In this document: positions 12,143 to 23,307 of the stretch, piece by piece
How positions within the stretch are numbered: the first letter of the stretch is position 1
Layout: each line of letters starts with the position of its first letter
NCBI GenBank assembly: GCA_017607445.1
Contig: JAEVHH010000001.1
Span: forward strand, 4,340,001-4,404,000
From: Histoplasma ohiense
Lineage: Eukaryota; Ascomycota; Eurotiomycetes; Onygenales; Ajellomycetaceae
Length of the DNA: 64,000 bases
Direction of reading: 5' to 3'
Notes under the pieces: model-generated
What the model saw: the letters and a program-made list of their open reading frames with translations, nothing else
Told to the model about the DNA's origin: nothing
Databases searched by the model: none
Position numbers and translations under genes: made by a program

Positions 12143-12225
12143 GAGCTCGATTTACACCAGCTTGATGCGGGTATAAGAGAGGGACGAAGCAAGAACCAAT
12201 CCGGATAAAATCCCCCCCCAACGAG
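12143..12225 (+). repeat. Diverged direct repeat, copy 2
   Basis: The copy begins GAGCTCGATTTACACCAGC, then GTATAAGAGAGGGACGAAG, CAATCC and a run of C. It is collinear with the copy at 11866 apart from short gaps. It could be a local tandem duplication or two insertions of a short element. Confidence 0.6.
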
Positions 12226-12463
12226 GGAGACAACGAGGGAAAAAAAAAAAAAAGGGAACTAAAATATGGAAGTCATCTGATTTCATTTCACACTCTAAAG
12301 TACAGGCCTGGGTAGTAAAATATATAGATATTTTTTTTTTTTTAAAAAAAAAAAAATTTACATTTATTTTGCCCCTTGTCTCGTACCGAAGCAGATGAAC
12401 CGAAAATCAAACCGACAAACCAAGCAATCAACTAACCTCCACCCCGCTCCGGCTATCGACTTT

Positions 12464-13180
12464 TTATTTGGATTCGTCAAAGACGTAGGTGAGATGGCAC
12501 TTCCCACAGTACTGGCGGTTACGCATGGCAGCCATGAAAACACCGGCGCCGCACTACATCCATCGCAAAAGGCAAAAAGGGAAACAACATTAGTCTATGA
12601 TTACTCCATGAAACTGGACCAGAGAGTGACGGCGAGAGTAGTGCCCACGCAGGATGGGCATATATATATATATATATATATACATATATGAATATTCTGA
12701 TACACAAAACATCAAACATAGAACATACCTCAGGAGTAGGGCACTCGCGGCGCAGCCGCTCGATCTTCCCATCGCCATCGACCTTGTAGTACTTGAGGAC
12801 GGCGAGCTTGGTCTTCTTGCGCTTGTGCTTGATTTTCTTCGGGGTCGTGTAGACCTTCTTCTTGCGCTTCTTGGCGCCGCCGCGTAGGCGCAGGACGAGG
12901 TGCAGGGTCGACTCCTTCTGGATGTTGTAGTCGGAGAGGGTGCGGCCGTCATCGAGCTGTTTGCCAGCGAAGATCAGGCGTTGCTGGTCTGGGGGGATGC
13001 CTTCTTTGTCTGAAGAGGGGAAGTGTTAGAAGAAGTCAAAGAAGAAAGTAGGTGATAAAGGGGGGCTGTTGCGGTTTTGACTTTACCCTGAATTTTGCTC
13101 TTGACATTGTCGATGGTGTCGGAAGACTCTACCTCGAGGGTGATGGTCTTGCCCGTAAGGGTCTTTACGAAGATCTGCAT
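12464..13180 (-). CDS. ubi3: Ubiquitin-40S ribosomal protein S27a (eS31) fusion
   Basis: The precursor is cleaved after Gly-Gly to give one ubiquitin and the small-subunit protein eS31. Exons on the minus strand are 13180-13087, 13009-12729 and 12553-12464; 154 residues. Residues 1-76 are ubiquitin, starting MQIFVKTLTGKTITLEV and ending LHLVLRLRGG. The basic tail AKKRKKKVYTTPKK follows, then a C4 zinc finger (ECPTPE-CGAG ... YCGKCHL) ending VFDESK. The exon join inside the finger (after ECPTPE) keeps frame. Ubiquitin position 51 is Asp (KQLDDG) where Glu is the norm. A 5' UTR intron is likely: donor GTATGTGGG near 13326 and acceptor CCACAG just above the ATG. A TA repeat lies in the second coding intron. 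The gene is divergent from the Ace2-type gene. Confidence 0.97.
12660..12690 (+). repeat. TA dinucleotide repeat in S27a intron
   Basis: About a dozen TA units with one C interruption lie within the intron at 12554-12728. Confidence 0.85.
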
Positions 13181-14165
13181 TTTTAACGGAGGCCTGTGGT
13201 GGGAGAGGTGGTTAATTGTGAGCACTGGAATGTTACGACATTCTATACGTTGATTTGGGGGGGTTATGTGAGGGTTTAGAAACCAGCAATAAGGAGGGTA
13301 GTGAGAAAGGTTCGTTCCCACATACCTCGACAAATTGTCTTCCTCAACCTTCGTGTGCAAATCGCTGCTGAATGGTGATGGTGGTTCTAGAGAGAATTGT
13401 TCAAGGAAATTGTCGAAGCGAGGGCTCGGTGGATCACGTGAATATTGTGCTGACTGACTAATCATTCACGTGATTAATTGCCACAGGGCTGAGATGCACT
13501 AAACCCGATGCGATGTTGCCAGGCCAACGGTCTTTTGTTTTGGAGCCGCAATGCTCCCCGATGTTGCCCAACGCCGACGGAGCATTTCAATTCCCATTGT
13601 CAGTCTCCAACGTTTCAATCCGCTATTTCCTATCCTTACATGATATCATTGCCTATACTACTACTCTTTATGCTACTTCCCAGAACTCCCTAAGTTTGCT
13701 CTCTATCTTAACCTAGTACCTCTCACTCCCATTTTTCATTGTGCTTCATTTGCGCATACTCGTTGCAGCCCATCCCAGAGATCGATTTTTGATCCCATCC
13801 TGATCTAGAGCTGGCCGGTGAAGGTACTCGATATATTTTATTGTAATTGATAATTACACCCTAGCATTGTCGACTGCCGCAGCTTAAATGTCTTGAATTG
13901 TCACAGGTCATGGTTCTTCAAAACTCTTTCCCCCTCCTCTCTGTCTGTATGCTGTTGTGTTGAGAGATTGAATCCCAAAGCTTGTGGGCCCACTGATCAC
14001 CCCAAATTTGTCAGGCGGCGCAGATATATTTCCGAAATTGCAAGCCGGAAATAGTAAGTATAACTTGAGCGGGACGAAAAAAAAAGTCGTATTCAAGGTA
14101 CTTCATATTTTCGCATGGAAATCGGGATTTCGAGCTTTTCTACTTTTCCTGTTGCAGACCCAGAT
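13181..14165. other. Divergent promoter region of S27a and Ace2-type genes
   Basis: Nearly 1 kb separates the two divergent start codons. It includes the likely S27a leader and leader intron (to about 13330), the paired TCACGTGA sites, and on the plus strand a probable 5' UTR intron of the Ace2-type gene (donor GTAAGTATAAC at 14053, acceptor TTGCAG at 14157). No extra gene is recognised. Confidence 0.6.
13434..13473. promoter_or_regulatory. Paired TCACGTGA palindromes
   Basis: Two perfect TCACGTGA octamers lie at 13434-13441 and 13466-13473, 32 bp apart centre to centre (about three helical turns). They sit some 250-290 bp upstream of the S27a start. This core is the known site of Cbf1-type bHLH proteins, which drive ribosomal protein genes in some ascomycetes such as Candida. 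Regulation of S27a is the likelier role; an effect on the divergent gene is possible. Confidence 0.6.
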
Positions 14166-16139
14166 ATGCATGGATATCAGTCGCATCGCAGAGGCGCAAG
14201 TCTCGACACCGGTGTGTTGGGACAGTGTCATTTTGCATCTATACCACCACGGCTGGTAATGAGTTCTAGCTTGCCACAGTTTTTAGATATCGCCCATCAG
14301 CATAACGGGGTTCCGGCAGGCCAAAGACCAAGCACTCCAAAGGAGCAGACGGGATCAGGTGAGCCCCCTCTGGAGTACTGTAATATAAGCACGGTAGGCT
14401 AACAGCAACAAGAATCACTTCCATTAACGCCGGCAACAACACCGTTCCGGAGATCGAAAGATTTTTTCCTGAATTCCAAAAGCGCCCAATTGTCACCAAT
14501 AAGGAGACGAGCAAGGAGAATTGTGAATAAAGATGGATCTTCGTCCATGCAACGAACAAGATCACTGCAAGGTGTCGTTGGAAACAATTTCACCCAACCG
14601 AAAGCATATGACCCCTCTCAGACAAACTCTGCATCCTTCAACGCCTTCGATAGCTTCACCACCCCGTTACCTGATATTGGTGATGACGTGTTCTCCGATT
14701 TCACTTTCCATCATTATGATGATCCAAAAAGTTCCGCAGTGTCCTTTGACCTATCTTCTTTCCCTGCCCAATCACCCATAAACTCGCAGCCCGAGCCCAC
14801 GGGTGAAACGCAATGTGCAGAAGTTGGCAACAGCCGCGCTCAGCCAAGCATTCCTCTCATTCCCGCATATCATCAAACTGCTGACCAAAGTCCATATTCA
14901 TCGCCACAGAAGGCACCTTTATCACCACGGAACATTTCAATTGCTGATCTGAATTTGGACGACAACATCAATGCTTCAATTGAGGAGACTGGCATCACAC
15001 TTGACGACATTGCTGCATTCATTGAGGGTCCAGATCCTGTCGACAAAAAGTGGGTGTGTACCTATGGAGGGTGCAACAAAAGATTTGGAAGGAAAGAGAA
15101 CATCAAGTCGCACGTTCAGACCCATCTTGGAGATAGGCAGTTCAAATGCAATCACTGCAACAAATGCTTCGTCCGCGGCCACGACCTAAAACGACACGCT
15201 AAAATCCATACGGGAATTAAGCCCTACCCATGCGAATGCGGTAATAGCTTTGCCCGTCAAGATGCCTTGACAAGGCATAAACAACGAGGAATGTGTAGTG
15301 GTGCATTTAAAGGAGCTGTACGGAAAGTAGTAAAACGCGGAAGGCCACGAAAGCACAGGCCAGAGCAAGAAGAACGGCAAGAGAAAGCTATCAAGTCGCG
15401 CATTGGAGCAAATATAAAGTCCTATGCGAGCTCGGTTTCGGAATCATCCTGCCTTTCGCTAGCTTCTCCTCCGAGCGAAAGCAACGATTCCGGCAGCGTA
15501 CGTGAATCAAGCGTTGGTGATGACATGCAATACCTACACAGTGACGGGTTCGGCTTGCCTCCCGGTGTCTTCTCTTTCACACCCCCTGCCTCTCCGGGAT
15601 TCAGTACTGGAAATGTCGCATCTCCTACCAGAAGCTTGCGCTCAATGACACCTACAATGGACCGAAACTTCCTCTCCCTCTCACCGACAAAAAGACCTCT
15701 TGACGATATTCCTGAAGAAATCCCAGGTATCCCTCTTCTTCTGGGTTCCCCAACCCCAGTCAAAAAGGAATCTCAAATCTCTTCCTCTCAATTTTTGCTT
15801 CCGTCACCCGCAGAGCCCACTTTCGCGGCTGCGCACGGCTCGGATTTTGACGTCTTCACTGGCAGCCAACATACAGCCCCTGCTTCTCTATCCACAATTT
15901 TGGATGAGAGCGAACTTGTTTCACTCGAAATTCCATCTGCGGTCGGGCGTCTTCCGGCCGAGCCGGGTGACCCTATTCAGTCCGGATACGGATCAGAACT
16001 TTTCCTCGCTGCTACGCCCGCCCAACGCGATAACGTCGCCGATCTTGGCCTCAGCTCTCAATTTTTCTCAGGGTCATTCTCGCAGTACTCGGATGATTTC
16101 TTTAGCAGTTTTTCTTCGGAAGTTGGTAATGACGTGTGA
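14166..16139 (+). CDS. ace2: Ace2/Swi5-type C2H2 zinc-finger transcription factor
   Basis: Nuclear DNA-binding regulator; yeast relatives activate cell-separation genes, including chitinase, in early G1. I model exons 14166-14358 and 14413-16139; 639 residues. The intron has a GTGAGC donor and a CTAAC branch 10 nt before its AAG acceptor, and joins in frame to ESLPLTPATTPFRRSKDFF, a conserved N-terminal block. Three adjacent fingers occupy about residues 278-355: C-x4-C (CTYGGC...HVQTH), CNHC...HAKIH, and an atypical CECG...H...C finger, as in Swi5/Ace2. An AT-hook-like KRGRPRKHRP follows near residue 373. The rest is Ser/Pro-rich with many S/TP sites, suiting CDK or Cbk1 control. The first ATG after the leader-intron acceptor was chosen. 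The C-terminus may differ: splicing from GTGATA at 16136 to the acceptor near 16231 would swap the last codon for about 15 residues. Confidence 0.9.
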
Positions 16140-17216
16140 TATGTTTTACGATATGGTAAGCAAAAAGTGTTCTATCAGGCGGCCCAACCCATTTCATATT
16201 TGGAATACTGACCTAACACGCAATTTTTTAGGTTTTCAGATGAATTAGCGCGCAACAGTGCACAAAACTTGTGATATTTTTTTTTTTTGTTCAGCGGGAA
16301 TGCATATTATGATAGATAATGACTGATTAATCCCCTCCCTTTCCCCGTTTCTGGACGTTGGAATATGCAAGCTTGGTTTTATTCCATATTTTGTATGTTT
16401 GTTTCATTTTATACCTAGTTTCCTTATCTGCACTCATATTTTTTAGCTTTTTTGTAGCCTCGCTCTCTTTTCCTTTTTTTTTCCGGATATTTCTTCCTCC
16501 TACTATTTCTTATGTATTCCCTCATTTTCTAATGTATTCCCTCATATCTTTCCTATCATGGGGCAAATGTATTTTTGCTTTGCTTTGCCTTGATATCTTT
16601 CAGTAATTATAATCTTGTAACAACACAGAAAATGGGGGTGTGCGAGCTCTGCAAATGCAACAATGAATTTGGAACAGGTGTCGCTTGGTTGAATGGTTCA
16701 TTCTTGTTTTGACTTTTGAGAATTCATGCGATTTTGGAGAGGACTGGAATTAATCAATCTTTCTGGCGAAATTTCTTGTTGGCTTTATTAGCGTTGTTAT
16801 TCGGTATTTTAATAATACTAGTATTTATTGGAACGAGCAGCACCTGACGACGTGGATGCGAGAGGTATCCATGGATCTTGAGAAGAAGCGAAAACGACGT
16901 GATATCTACCGCATGGCGGTAAAAACAAAACTCTCACTCATAATGGAATAGCTATTAGTAAATCTAAATCCATATTGATTATATTCTCTAGCTCTAGAAT
17001 ACAATAAATAACTGTCCGGACCCACCGCGAAACCCCCTTCATCGTAGAAGATAATTAATTATATCTAAAATATGTGTATAAGGAAATGCCATAGAAACGA
17101 ATTGAGTTCATCGATAAAATATAATATATATATTTATATATATATTTATCAATACCGTACAGAAATCAGCAACATTAAAAACGAAAGTGAAAGAGGTGGA
17201 CGAAGCGAGAGACAAC
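16140..17216. other. Convergent 3' region, no gene recognised
   Basis: AT-rich sequence between the 3' ends of the Ace2-type and RNase T2 genes. A plausible 3' UTR intron has its donor (GTAAGC) at 16156, a CCTAAC branch and a TTTTTTAG acceptor near 16231. T-rich tracts at 16270-16285 and 16440-16500 suit 3' UTR or terminator sequence. Confidence 0.55.
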
Positions 17217-18912
17217 CTAAGCCTCACGCCAGTGAATTTCCAACGATAGTGGATGCTGTTCTGACGATTCGTAGATAGGGCTTTGGCCTCGGCGTCGCGG
17301 GACGACGTCCGAGTAAAATACAGTTTGTTCGCCGAGGGATAGCAATTCGTCCATCGCCTGGGACAGTTTCACGTTAACAAATGAGTATTGGGATTTGATT
17401 GTCCGAAGTATATGTGGTGGATAAAAAGGAAGGTAGAAAGAAATTGCTCACTGTAAATGCAGTTGGGTTGTCTACGTCTGCGCTGCAAATGAAGCCATCG
17501 TCATCATCGAAGGCGCAGAGTCCTCTGCTTGATTTGAGGAAAAAGTCATCTATGGGGATCATGAGGTTAGGCATTTTAGAACCGCAGCAAAAAATTCGAA
17601 ATGAGTGTACAAACTATTAGGGCCTGGTACGGCGTGGAACGTCGCACACGTCCCGGAGACAAACCAGCCTCCACGACTGATAATACAACCGTGCTGTCTT
17701 CCCGAGTATTGTATCATTAGCTTCCCTTTACCGACAAACGGGGTTCCTGTTGGAGGCGCTCCAGTTGGCTCCGGAAATGTCCTTGTAGGAGATGGCTCTC
17801 GACGCGACGTTTTCTTGGGCCTGTAGCGGATTCCATTCAGAGGGCAATTGGATGCGGCACCAACTGCATCCCATGTTAGCTGGAGGCATTAATTTTGTGA
17901 GCTTTGGTGTGCCGCTAGAGAGACAAACCTGGACTTGCTGGAATGAATAATCCCAACTCTAATGGCCCTGCAACGTTGAAGTTGTAAGATATCTCACTGA
18001 GCATGCCATGTTGACACTTAATCCTGACGTCCTGACCATGGGCTTTTTTCAAGGCAGATTCTATCGCATCACGATGGTAAGTTTCCGTTTCTGATGGGAC
18101 AATCCCAGCGGCGGAAAGAATCTACGATAGTTGATTTGAATCAGTCATGTCTCGTGCCTTTGAACTCATCTTGCACCCAAGAAATTAAAAGCCTTTCTTT
18201 CCCCTAGGCCACGTACCTCATAAGACGGCAACTTGAGGAATAAATCAACTGCCTTCTGAAAATACGTCACAACTTCCTGCTGGGGAACGTAATCCGGGTA
18301 GCAACGAGGCTCCAGAGTGCTGATGCATGTCCCATGTTTATTCCATTCATGTATCCATAGGTGCTCGTCATCGCCACGAATATTTTTCCAGCGAGCTCTC
18401 ATCAAATCCAATAGCTCCATCTTGCCACTTTGCTCAATGATAGCGGATATATTCTGGTGGCGACGACTGTCATCGCAGAATTGGTCGAAGCTCCCATCGC
18501 AATGATCAGGCCTGGGAGAGGATTGCAAAATCTTAGAACAGACATGACATCTCCTCATGCAGGTGGGGTAGAGATGGGATGCTCACCATAGCCCATGGAT
18601 TGTCCATCCATCCTCGGGTCCTCTGGGTGGATCAACGTCCCAGAGTTGCACCTGTAGAAGCTGTCCACCAGGATAATTGAAGCAACATGTATCCTGTGAA
18701 TTGAACTCAACTTTGCAACTCAGCTGCGGATTCGGACAAGAATGGAATTCTGCCACTTCTGGCGTATGCCCAATGGGCTGGTTATTCCAGAGCGGGATTT
18801 GGGAGGCTCCTAGTGATGTCACACGCAGGACTGTTTTTGGAGAGGGAAAGTTGGGCTTCAACCATCCGACGACTGCGTCAAATGCTTTCCAGAGTTCGTC
18901 TTTCGCCATCAT
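17217..18912 (-). CDS. rny1: RNase T2-family endoribonuclease (Rny1-like)
   Basis: Base-nonspecific acid endoribonuclease cutting through a 2',3'-cyclic phosphate; relatives are vacuolar or secreted. Six exons on the minus strand: 18912-18587, 18511-18217, 18121-17929, 17863-17615, 17549-17452 and 17357-17217; 433 residues. Both catalytic blocks are present: CAS I WTIHGLWP (split by intron 1) and CAS II HEWNKHGTC. Conserved Cys-rich flanks include CPNPQLSC and DTCCFNYPGGQLLQ. The C-terminal extension (GKGKLMIQYSG, GTCATF, then the last two exons) matches fungal Rny1-type proteins. The oddity is the N-terminus: the model begins MMAKDELWKAF with about 50 residues before the catalytic domain and no signal peptide. 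An upstream exon may have been missed; a hydrophobic ATG frame begins at 19116 but stops before this exon. Catalytic domain certain, start uncertain. Confidence 0.9.
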
Positions 18913-20261
18913 AAGGTTGGATGTGCCTCTTACACGCTAGATGTACGCAACGATTATGGGCGCTATCCTTGGGTCGTTGGAAGATATGATGAGCTGGCTC
19001 TGTGCCTGGCCGACGGTGAGATTCTCCAAGTTGCTCAGGGACACATGCAGCCGCATGACCGACCACAGGCAAGGCCATTGGCGCCAGATCAACAGCCAAT
19101 CAGCAATTAACCACATGCCTAAGATTCTATAACTGTACGCAGTAGCAATCGAGGTAGAAAGGGACGGTTTTGAATCGCCAATAATAAGAAGTCTCCGCGA
19201 CAGGGTGTAGCTCCTCTATATGTGGATGTGAACCTCGGAAGAATCGCCCGTCTTGAAAATGCCCGGGATTGGTAACTAACTCATGACACCGCTTAGCTAA
19301 CCCAGCTATGGTAATGTACTGTACAAACCTCCAATATGCAGAGGATCGCTCCCTACTAGTATAGCTCACAGTTCAGGTCCTAACCACCTGGCTAGCCCTC
19401 ATCCCTAACTCCTAACCAACCTCTAACTTAGTGTGGAGGGTGGTGGGCATATATTAGCAATTCAACTTGATGTCAGTGCGATGAGTGGTGTGTGTGCGTG
19501 TTTTGGATGGGGTTGGTAGCGGTGCGCGACTTCCTCTGCCCCAGAAGCCTAGAAAACTCAACATTATATAGAAATTTCCATGGTATACGGAGATTTCTAT
19601 AGTTAGTGATATTTGTTTTTTATAATGATATATACTATTTATTTGGCCCTAAATTGTGAGATTGAACAGCAATGCGGGGCTTCTTGCTATTCATTCAAAC
19701 TACTTTGAAATGCTAGTTATCACGTATGTAAAGCTGTGTATACACTTTCCCTTTAAAATCCTCTGTACAAGTAGTCATTTTAGCAGCGGTGTGGTGTAAT
19801 TGTCAATCTCTGATCATGATATCATTTCCCCCTGAACCGTTTACCGAAGATTGCTTTGTTACGCGCAGCTTATTGGTCAAATTGCCGCGTAAGATTAAGT
19901 TAGTTAGCGCTCTGTAATTGGCGATAACCGAGGCAACGTCGCTGCCGAACTGCCAGGTATATCGGAGGATTGGCCACAGAGCGTTCCTGCAACAACAAAC
20001 TCGACTAGACCCCGACGATACTGACCGCGATGACGGACTTTTTCCGAGTCTGAGTAAATGCCTCCTCCGCTTATTACCGCCGGATAACTGCTTGGATCGT
20101 GCGGTTCCGAATGATTTAAATCTCGCGTCCTGGCTGGATCTCAGATCACGTACATCGACTCAGATATACCAAGCAAATACCTCCCCGGGGTATGCTTCTT
20201 GAGCAATCCGCAAGAGTCCGCAGTTCCTTGGCGAGGAAATTTACGATAGGAATATCTCAAG
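18913..20261. other. Divergent intergenic region
   Basis: This lies between the RNase T2 start and the thioesterase start and should hold both promoters. A CCAAT-type box (ATTGGTCA) is at about 19870. A short minus-strand frame beginning MWLIADWLLIW at 19116 could be a missed leader exon of the RNase gene but cannot be joined convincingly. Nothing else is supported. Confidence 0.5.
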
Positions 20262-21431
20262 ATGACGGCCCCTGTCCACACGCAAGAGTTCGAGGACGCC
20301 ATCAAGATTACATCCCTGTCCTCGCATACCTATTCTGCGGATTTGGCATCGCAGTGGTCCGTTGGGAGCGGTATGTTTTCCCCAATATAATTTTAAAATG
20401 TCTTGAAACTCAGTCATAAACGTGGCGGCACCGTGAACTCGAAGTTCGTGGTGCTGTAGATTATATACCATTAAAAAAGGAGAGAGATAAAAAGATAAAA
20501 TTATTAGTCTGCGGCTAAACAGAAATTTTTGGCAGCTCCTAATGGAGGGTATATAACTGCAATTTTCTACCGGCTTGCAACAACCCATTTCCAAAACACA
20601 CACCGAACCCAACACTCCTCCCAACCAATGCCAATTAGTATGCAATTGACTTTCATCCGGCGCTCATCGATAGGGTCTGCTTTGTTGACAGTCCGCGATG
20701 TGAAATTGGGGTTAAGGACGTCGACGATTCATGTTACATTAAGTCAGCTAGACTCGTCAACCTTGCCGGTAAAACAGATTGACAGGGTTACCGGATACAT
20801 CACGATCTCGGATCCAATATCAGAAGTTGGGGTATCCACACCTTGTAGCTGGAAACTTTATCCCCCGCCTCCAGACTCCAAGCCGCCGCAACTTTCTAAT
20901 GGGCGACCAGTCCAAAACAGTCCCTGGAAGAAAACGATCATGAAAGAGCCAGATTTCCGACGCGCATCAAACAACTCGGAGTTCTGGGAACCGGTGGATC
21001 CATGCCTGGATAAACAACGAGGGATTTCTGATCAATGGGGCAGGCTGCGGCCTCAGGGACCGAAGGGAGGATTGGGGAGATGGACCAACGAAGCCCTTGC
21101 ATACTTGGTTGATATTTTCCCTGTGGCGTTGGAAATGATAGAAAGTGCTACTGTCGACGAAATGGGAAGCCCACCACCGTTCTGGTTTCCCACCATTGCG
21201 TTGAACGTTGATTTCAAGAAATTTCTACCCAAGGATGGAGTGGAATGGCTCTATAGCCGAATTATCACAAAATCCGTTCGTAATGGGAGGATCGACATTG
21301 AGGTGATAGTGATGGATGAGGGTGGAGATATAGTGGCTCTTGCGACACAGGTAGGGCTGGTGTTGGGATCAAATCGTAACACTGGTGAGAAACGAGAAGA
21401 AAACGGCCAGCGAAAGAATGCACGTCTTTGA
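20262..21431 (+). CDS. Acyl-CoA thioesterase-like double-hotdog protein
   Basis: Likely hydrolyses acyl-CoA esters; the fungal family (4HBT_3-type thioesterase) is often uncharacterised. Two exons, 20262-20370 and 20536-21431, give 334 residues, normal for a two-hotdog protein. Exon 1 supplies the first strand and helix (SSHTYSADLASQWSVGS) and splices in frame into APNGGYITAIF, the hallmark start of the first hotdog helix. The pattern PISMQLTFIRRSSIGSALLTV is the following beta-strand block, and a second hotdog ends with the strand IDIEVIVMDEGGDIVALATQVGLVL. The intron is 165 bp with a GTATGT donor. No targeting signal is obvious. The gene converges on the Rmd1-like gene, 261 bp away. Family good, substrate unknown. 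Confidence 0.85.
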
Positions 21432-21692
21432 TTTATCGCGAGCGCCCGGCTTAGATTGGGATTTGGCATATAGATAGCAAATATAAAATAACGTGTTCAA
21501 TCCACAGCCATGATCTTCCACCACTCATCGAATCTCTAACATTGCGTCTTCCAACCCATTTTATCCAAAGAAAATTGAACGAGATGTAAATGTGTTGAGT
21601 GGTATCATTTAAACAAAGAAGACATCCAACAATAAAAACTCCTACCATGCATGCAATCCTCATTGTCTTAAATTTCGCTTTTCCCTCACAAT

Positions 21693-23073
21693 TCATCGCC
21701 CTGTCCGTTCTGTCGACTCCACAGCTTCTACCACATGCTGCTTTTTCTCCTTCCATAGTCTCAGAACTTCAAATCCCACTTCGACAGCAATAAGTGCAAT
21801 GATAATCCACTCAAGTCTAAGACCGTGGGTTTCACTTAGCCGTTCGCGGAGGACACTGGCTATCTCTTGCGCGTAATCCATCTTCTCATTAAGCACTTTA
21901 ATTCGGATCCCTACGTCCAACGCTCTTCCAACCTGGTCATAGTATCCCTCCAGGCCAAGTTCATGGCGGCTATCCCAGAAAAGGTCGGGCAGCGAGTCTG
22001 TCAACTCAGAGTATAGGTTCAATTGAGCCCTGACGCTAAGGAGCTGCCCAGTTTTTTGCAGCACGAAGCGTCGCGTAAATGGCAGGTGAGTGCCTTTAGA
22101 AAGAAGGGTCGGGATGTTGCGGGTTGATTCAAAATAATTCGAAAGGAGAGTTTCTAGAACAGCCAATTTGGTACTCCGAGCAAGCCCAGATGAAAAGGCA
22201 ATCTTAGTTAAAATATTATCTACACCTTCCTTGCCGTCAACCCGCAAATCACGACTATCTGGGCTAATCTTTGTGCCGAGAGTTATAGTGTCTCCCTTAA
22301 TGCTGCTGTTCTCTCTGTTGGGGTCTTCGATATAGTCGAGATCTTCAGTCTCCATCGAATCAACGTGTGGATTTTCTGCAGCCGGGAAAAGCACAGATGT
22401 AGCCAGATAAGAAACAAAGTTATCAGGGAGTGCCCAAGCCACAACAGTACCGGACGGAAATATGAAAATATCACCAGCTTCCTCAGGGGAGAGATCGGAA
22501 GCAGAAGGGCTCGCAGTCCTGCGGAGTGAGTCTAGTGGTACTTGCACATGGACAACTTGAGGATACAAATCTGTTTTGAATGGGTCTGGCTCATATCCTT
22601 TAGATAGGAGGATTTGGACTACTTTCGCTAAGTCAAATGTCTCTGCTACAGCGTAGGCGGCCACAGTCTGCATCTAAAGTCAATACCTCCCAGAAAAGAA
22701 AAAGAAAATCACACGAGGTAGAAGTAATCACCTTGGATCTCGCTAGGCCTTCATCAGCCGCCTGAGCCTTCTGGCGCATCCCATCTTTAGACCGCTGCGC
22801 TTCTACAGCTACCCGCCGCAGAGATATCTTGGCAGCGGGGGACCTGGATAGTTTCCGTTTTTGTTTTTGTGTCACAGTGGAGGCGGCTTCAGCATCGGGT
22901 GGCGTCTCTGGCTTCGCATCCTGGTGGTTAATTTTAGATGAGAAGAACTCTTTCCTCCATTGAGGGAAATTGGTAGGACGAGAAGATGGTGATAGAGTAT
23001 GGTCGAATCGTGAGAGAGTAGGTGTTATTTGACGAGCTCTGCAGCCGGAACTTAAAAGGCGCCGTGCAAACAT
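21693..23073 (-). CDS. Rmd1/Mrx10-type DUF155 mitochondrial inner-membrane protein
   Basis: Relatives (yeast Mrx10/Rmd1, human RMND1) associate with mitochondrial translation. Two exons, 23073-22732 and 22673-21693, join in phase 0 and give 440 residues. The N-terminus MFARRLLSSGCRARQ is a typical basic mitochondrial presequence, followed by a low-complexity basic region. The DUF155 core starts at about residue 116 with VAAYAVAETFDL and includes GDIFIFPSGTVVAWALP. The C-terminus has the characteristic helix pair and one transmembrane segment (LEWIIIALIAVEVGFEVL) before a short basic tail. Its start is 234 bp from that of the divergent Vps41 gene, so the two share a short promoter. Mrx10 orthology is preferred over the cytosolic paralogue because of the presequence. 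Confidence 0.92.
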
Positions 23074-23307
23074 GGCGACAGGGTAAATAGAACCGGACTA
23101 TATTAATCTAGGCGGGCATTGCAACGGCTGAAAACATTACAGCTTGAGGCGGAATCCATGAACCTTGGAACCAAGCAGATATCCTAATTTGGCATGGAAA
23201 TTCAATATTCCGTGCTGACACGCTTGCTTAATCATCCATCTTGGCAAGCTGGAGCATCCGTCAGTAGCTAGGCCGTTAGCACCACTTTGTGTTATTTGTT
23301 GGGATCG

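Larger units (their letters stand above)
11469..12463. other. Convergent 3' region with diverged duplication
   Basis: This lies between the 3' ends of the chitinase and the S27a fusion gene. No gene is recognised. It contains poly-A/T runs (11848-11861, 12240-12253, 12330-12357) and two related copies of a short sequence, listed separately. Confidence 0.6.
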
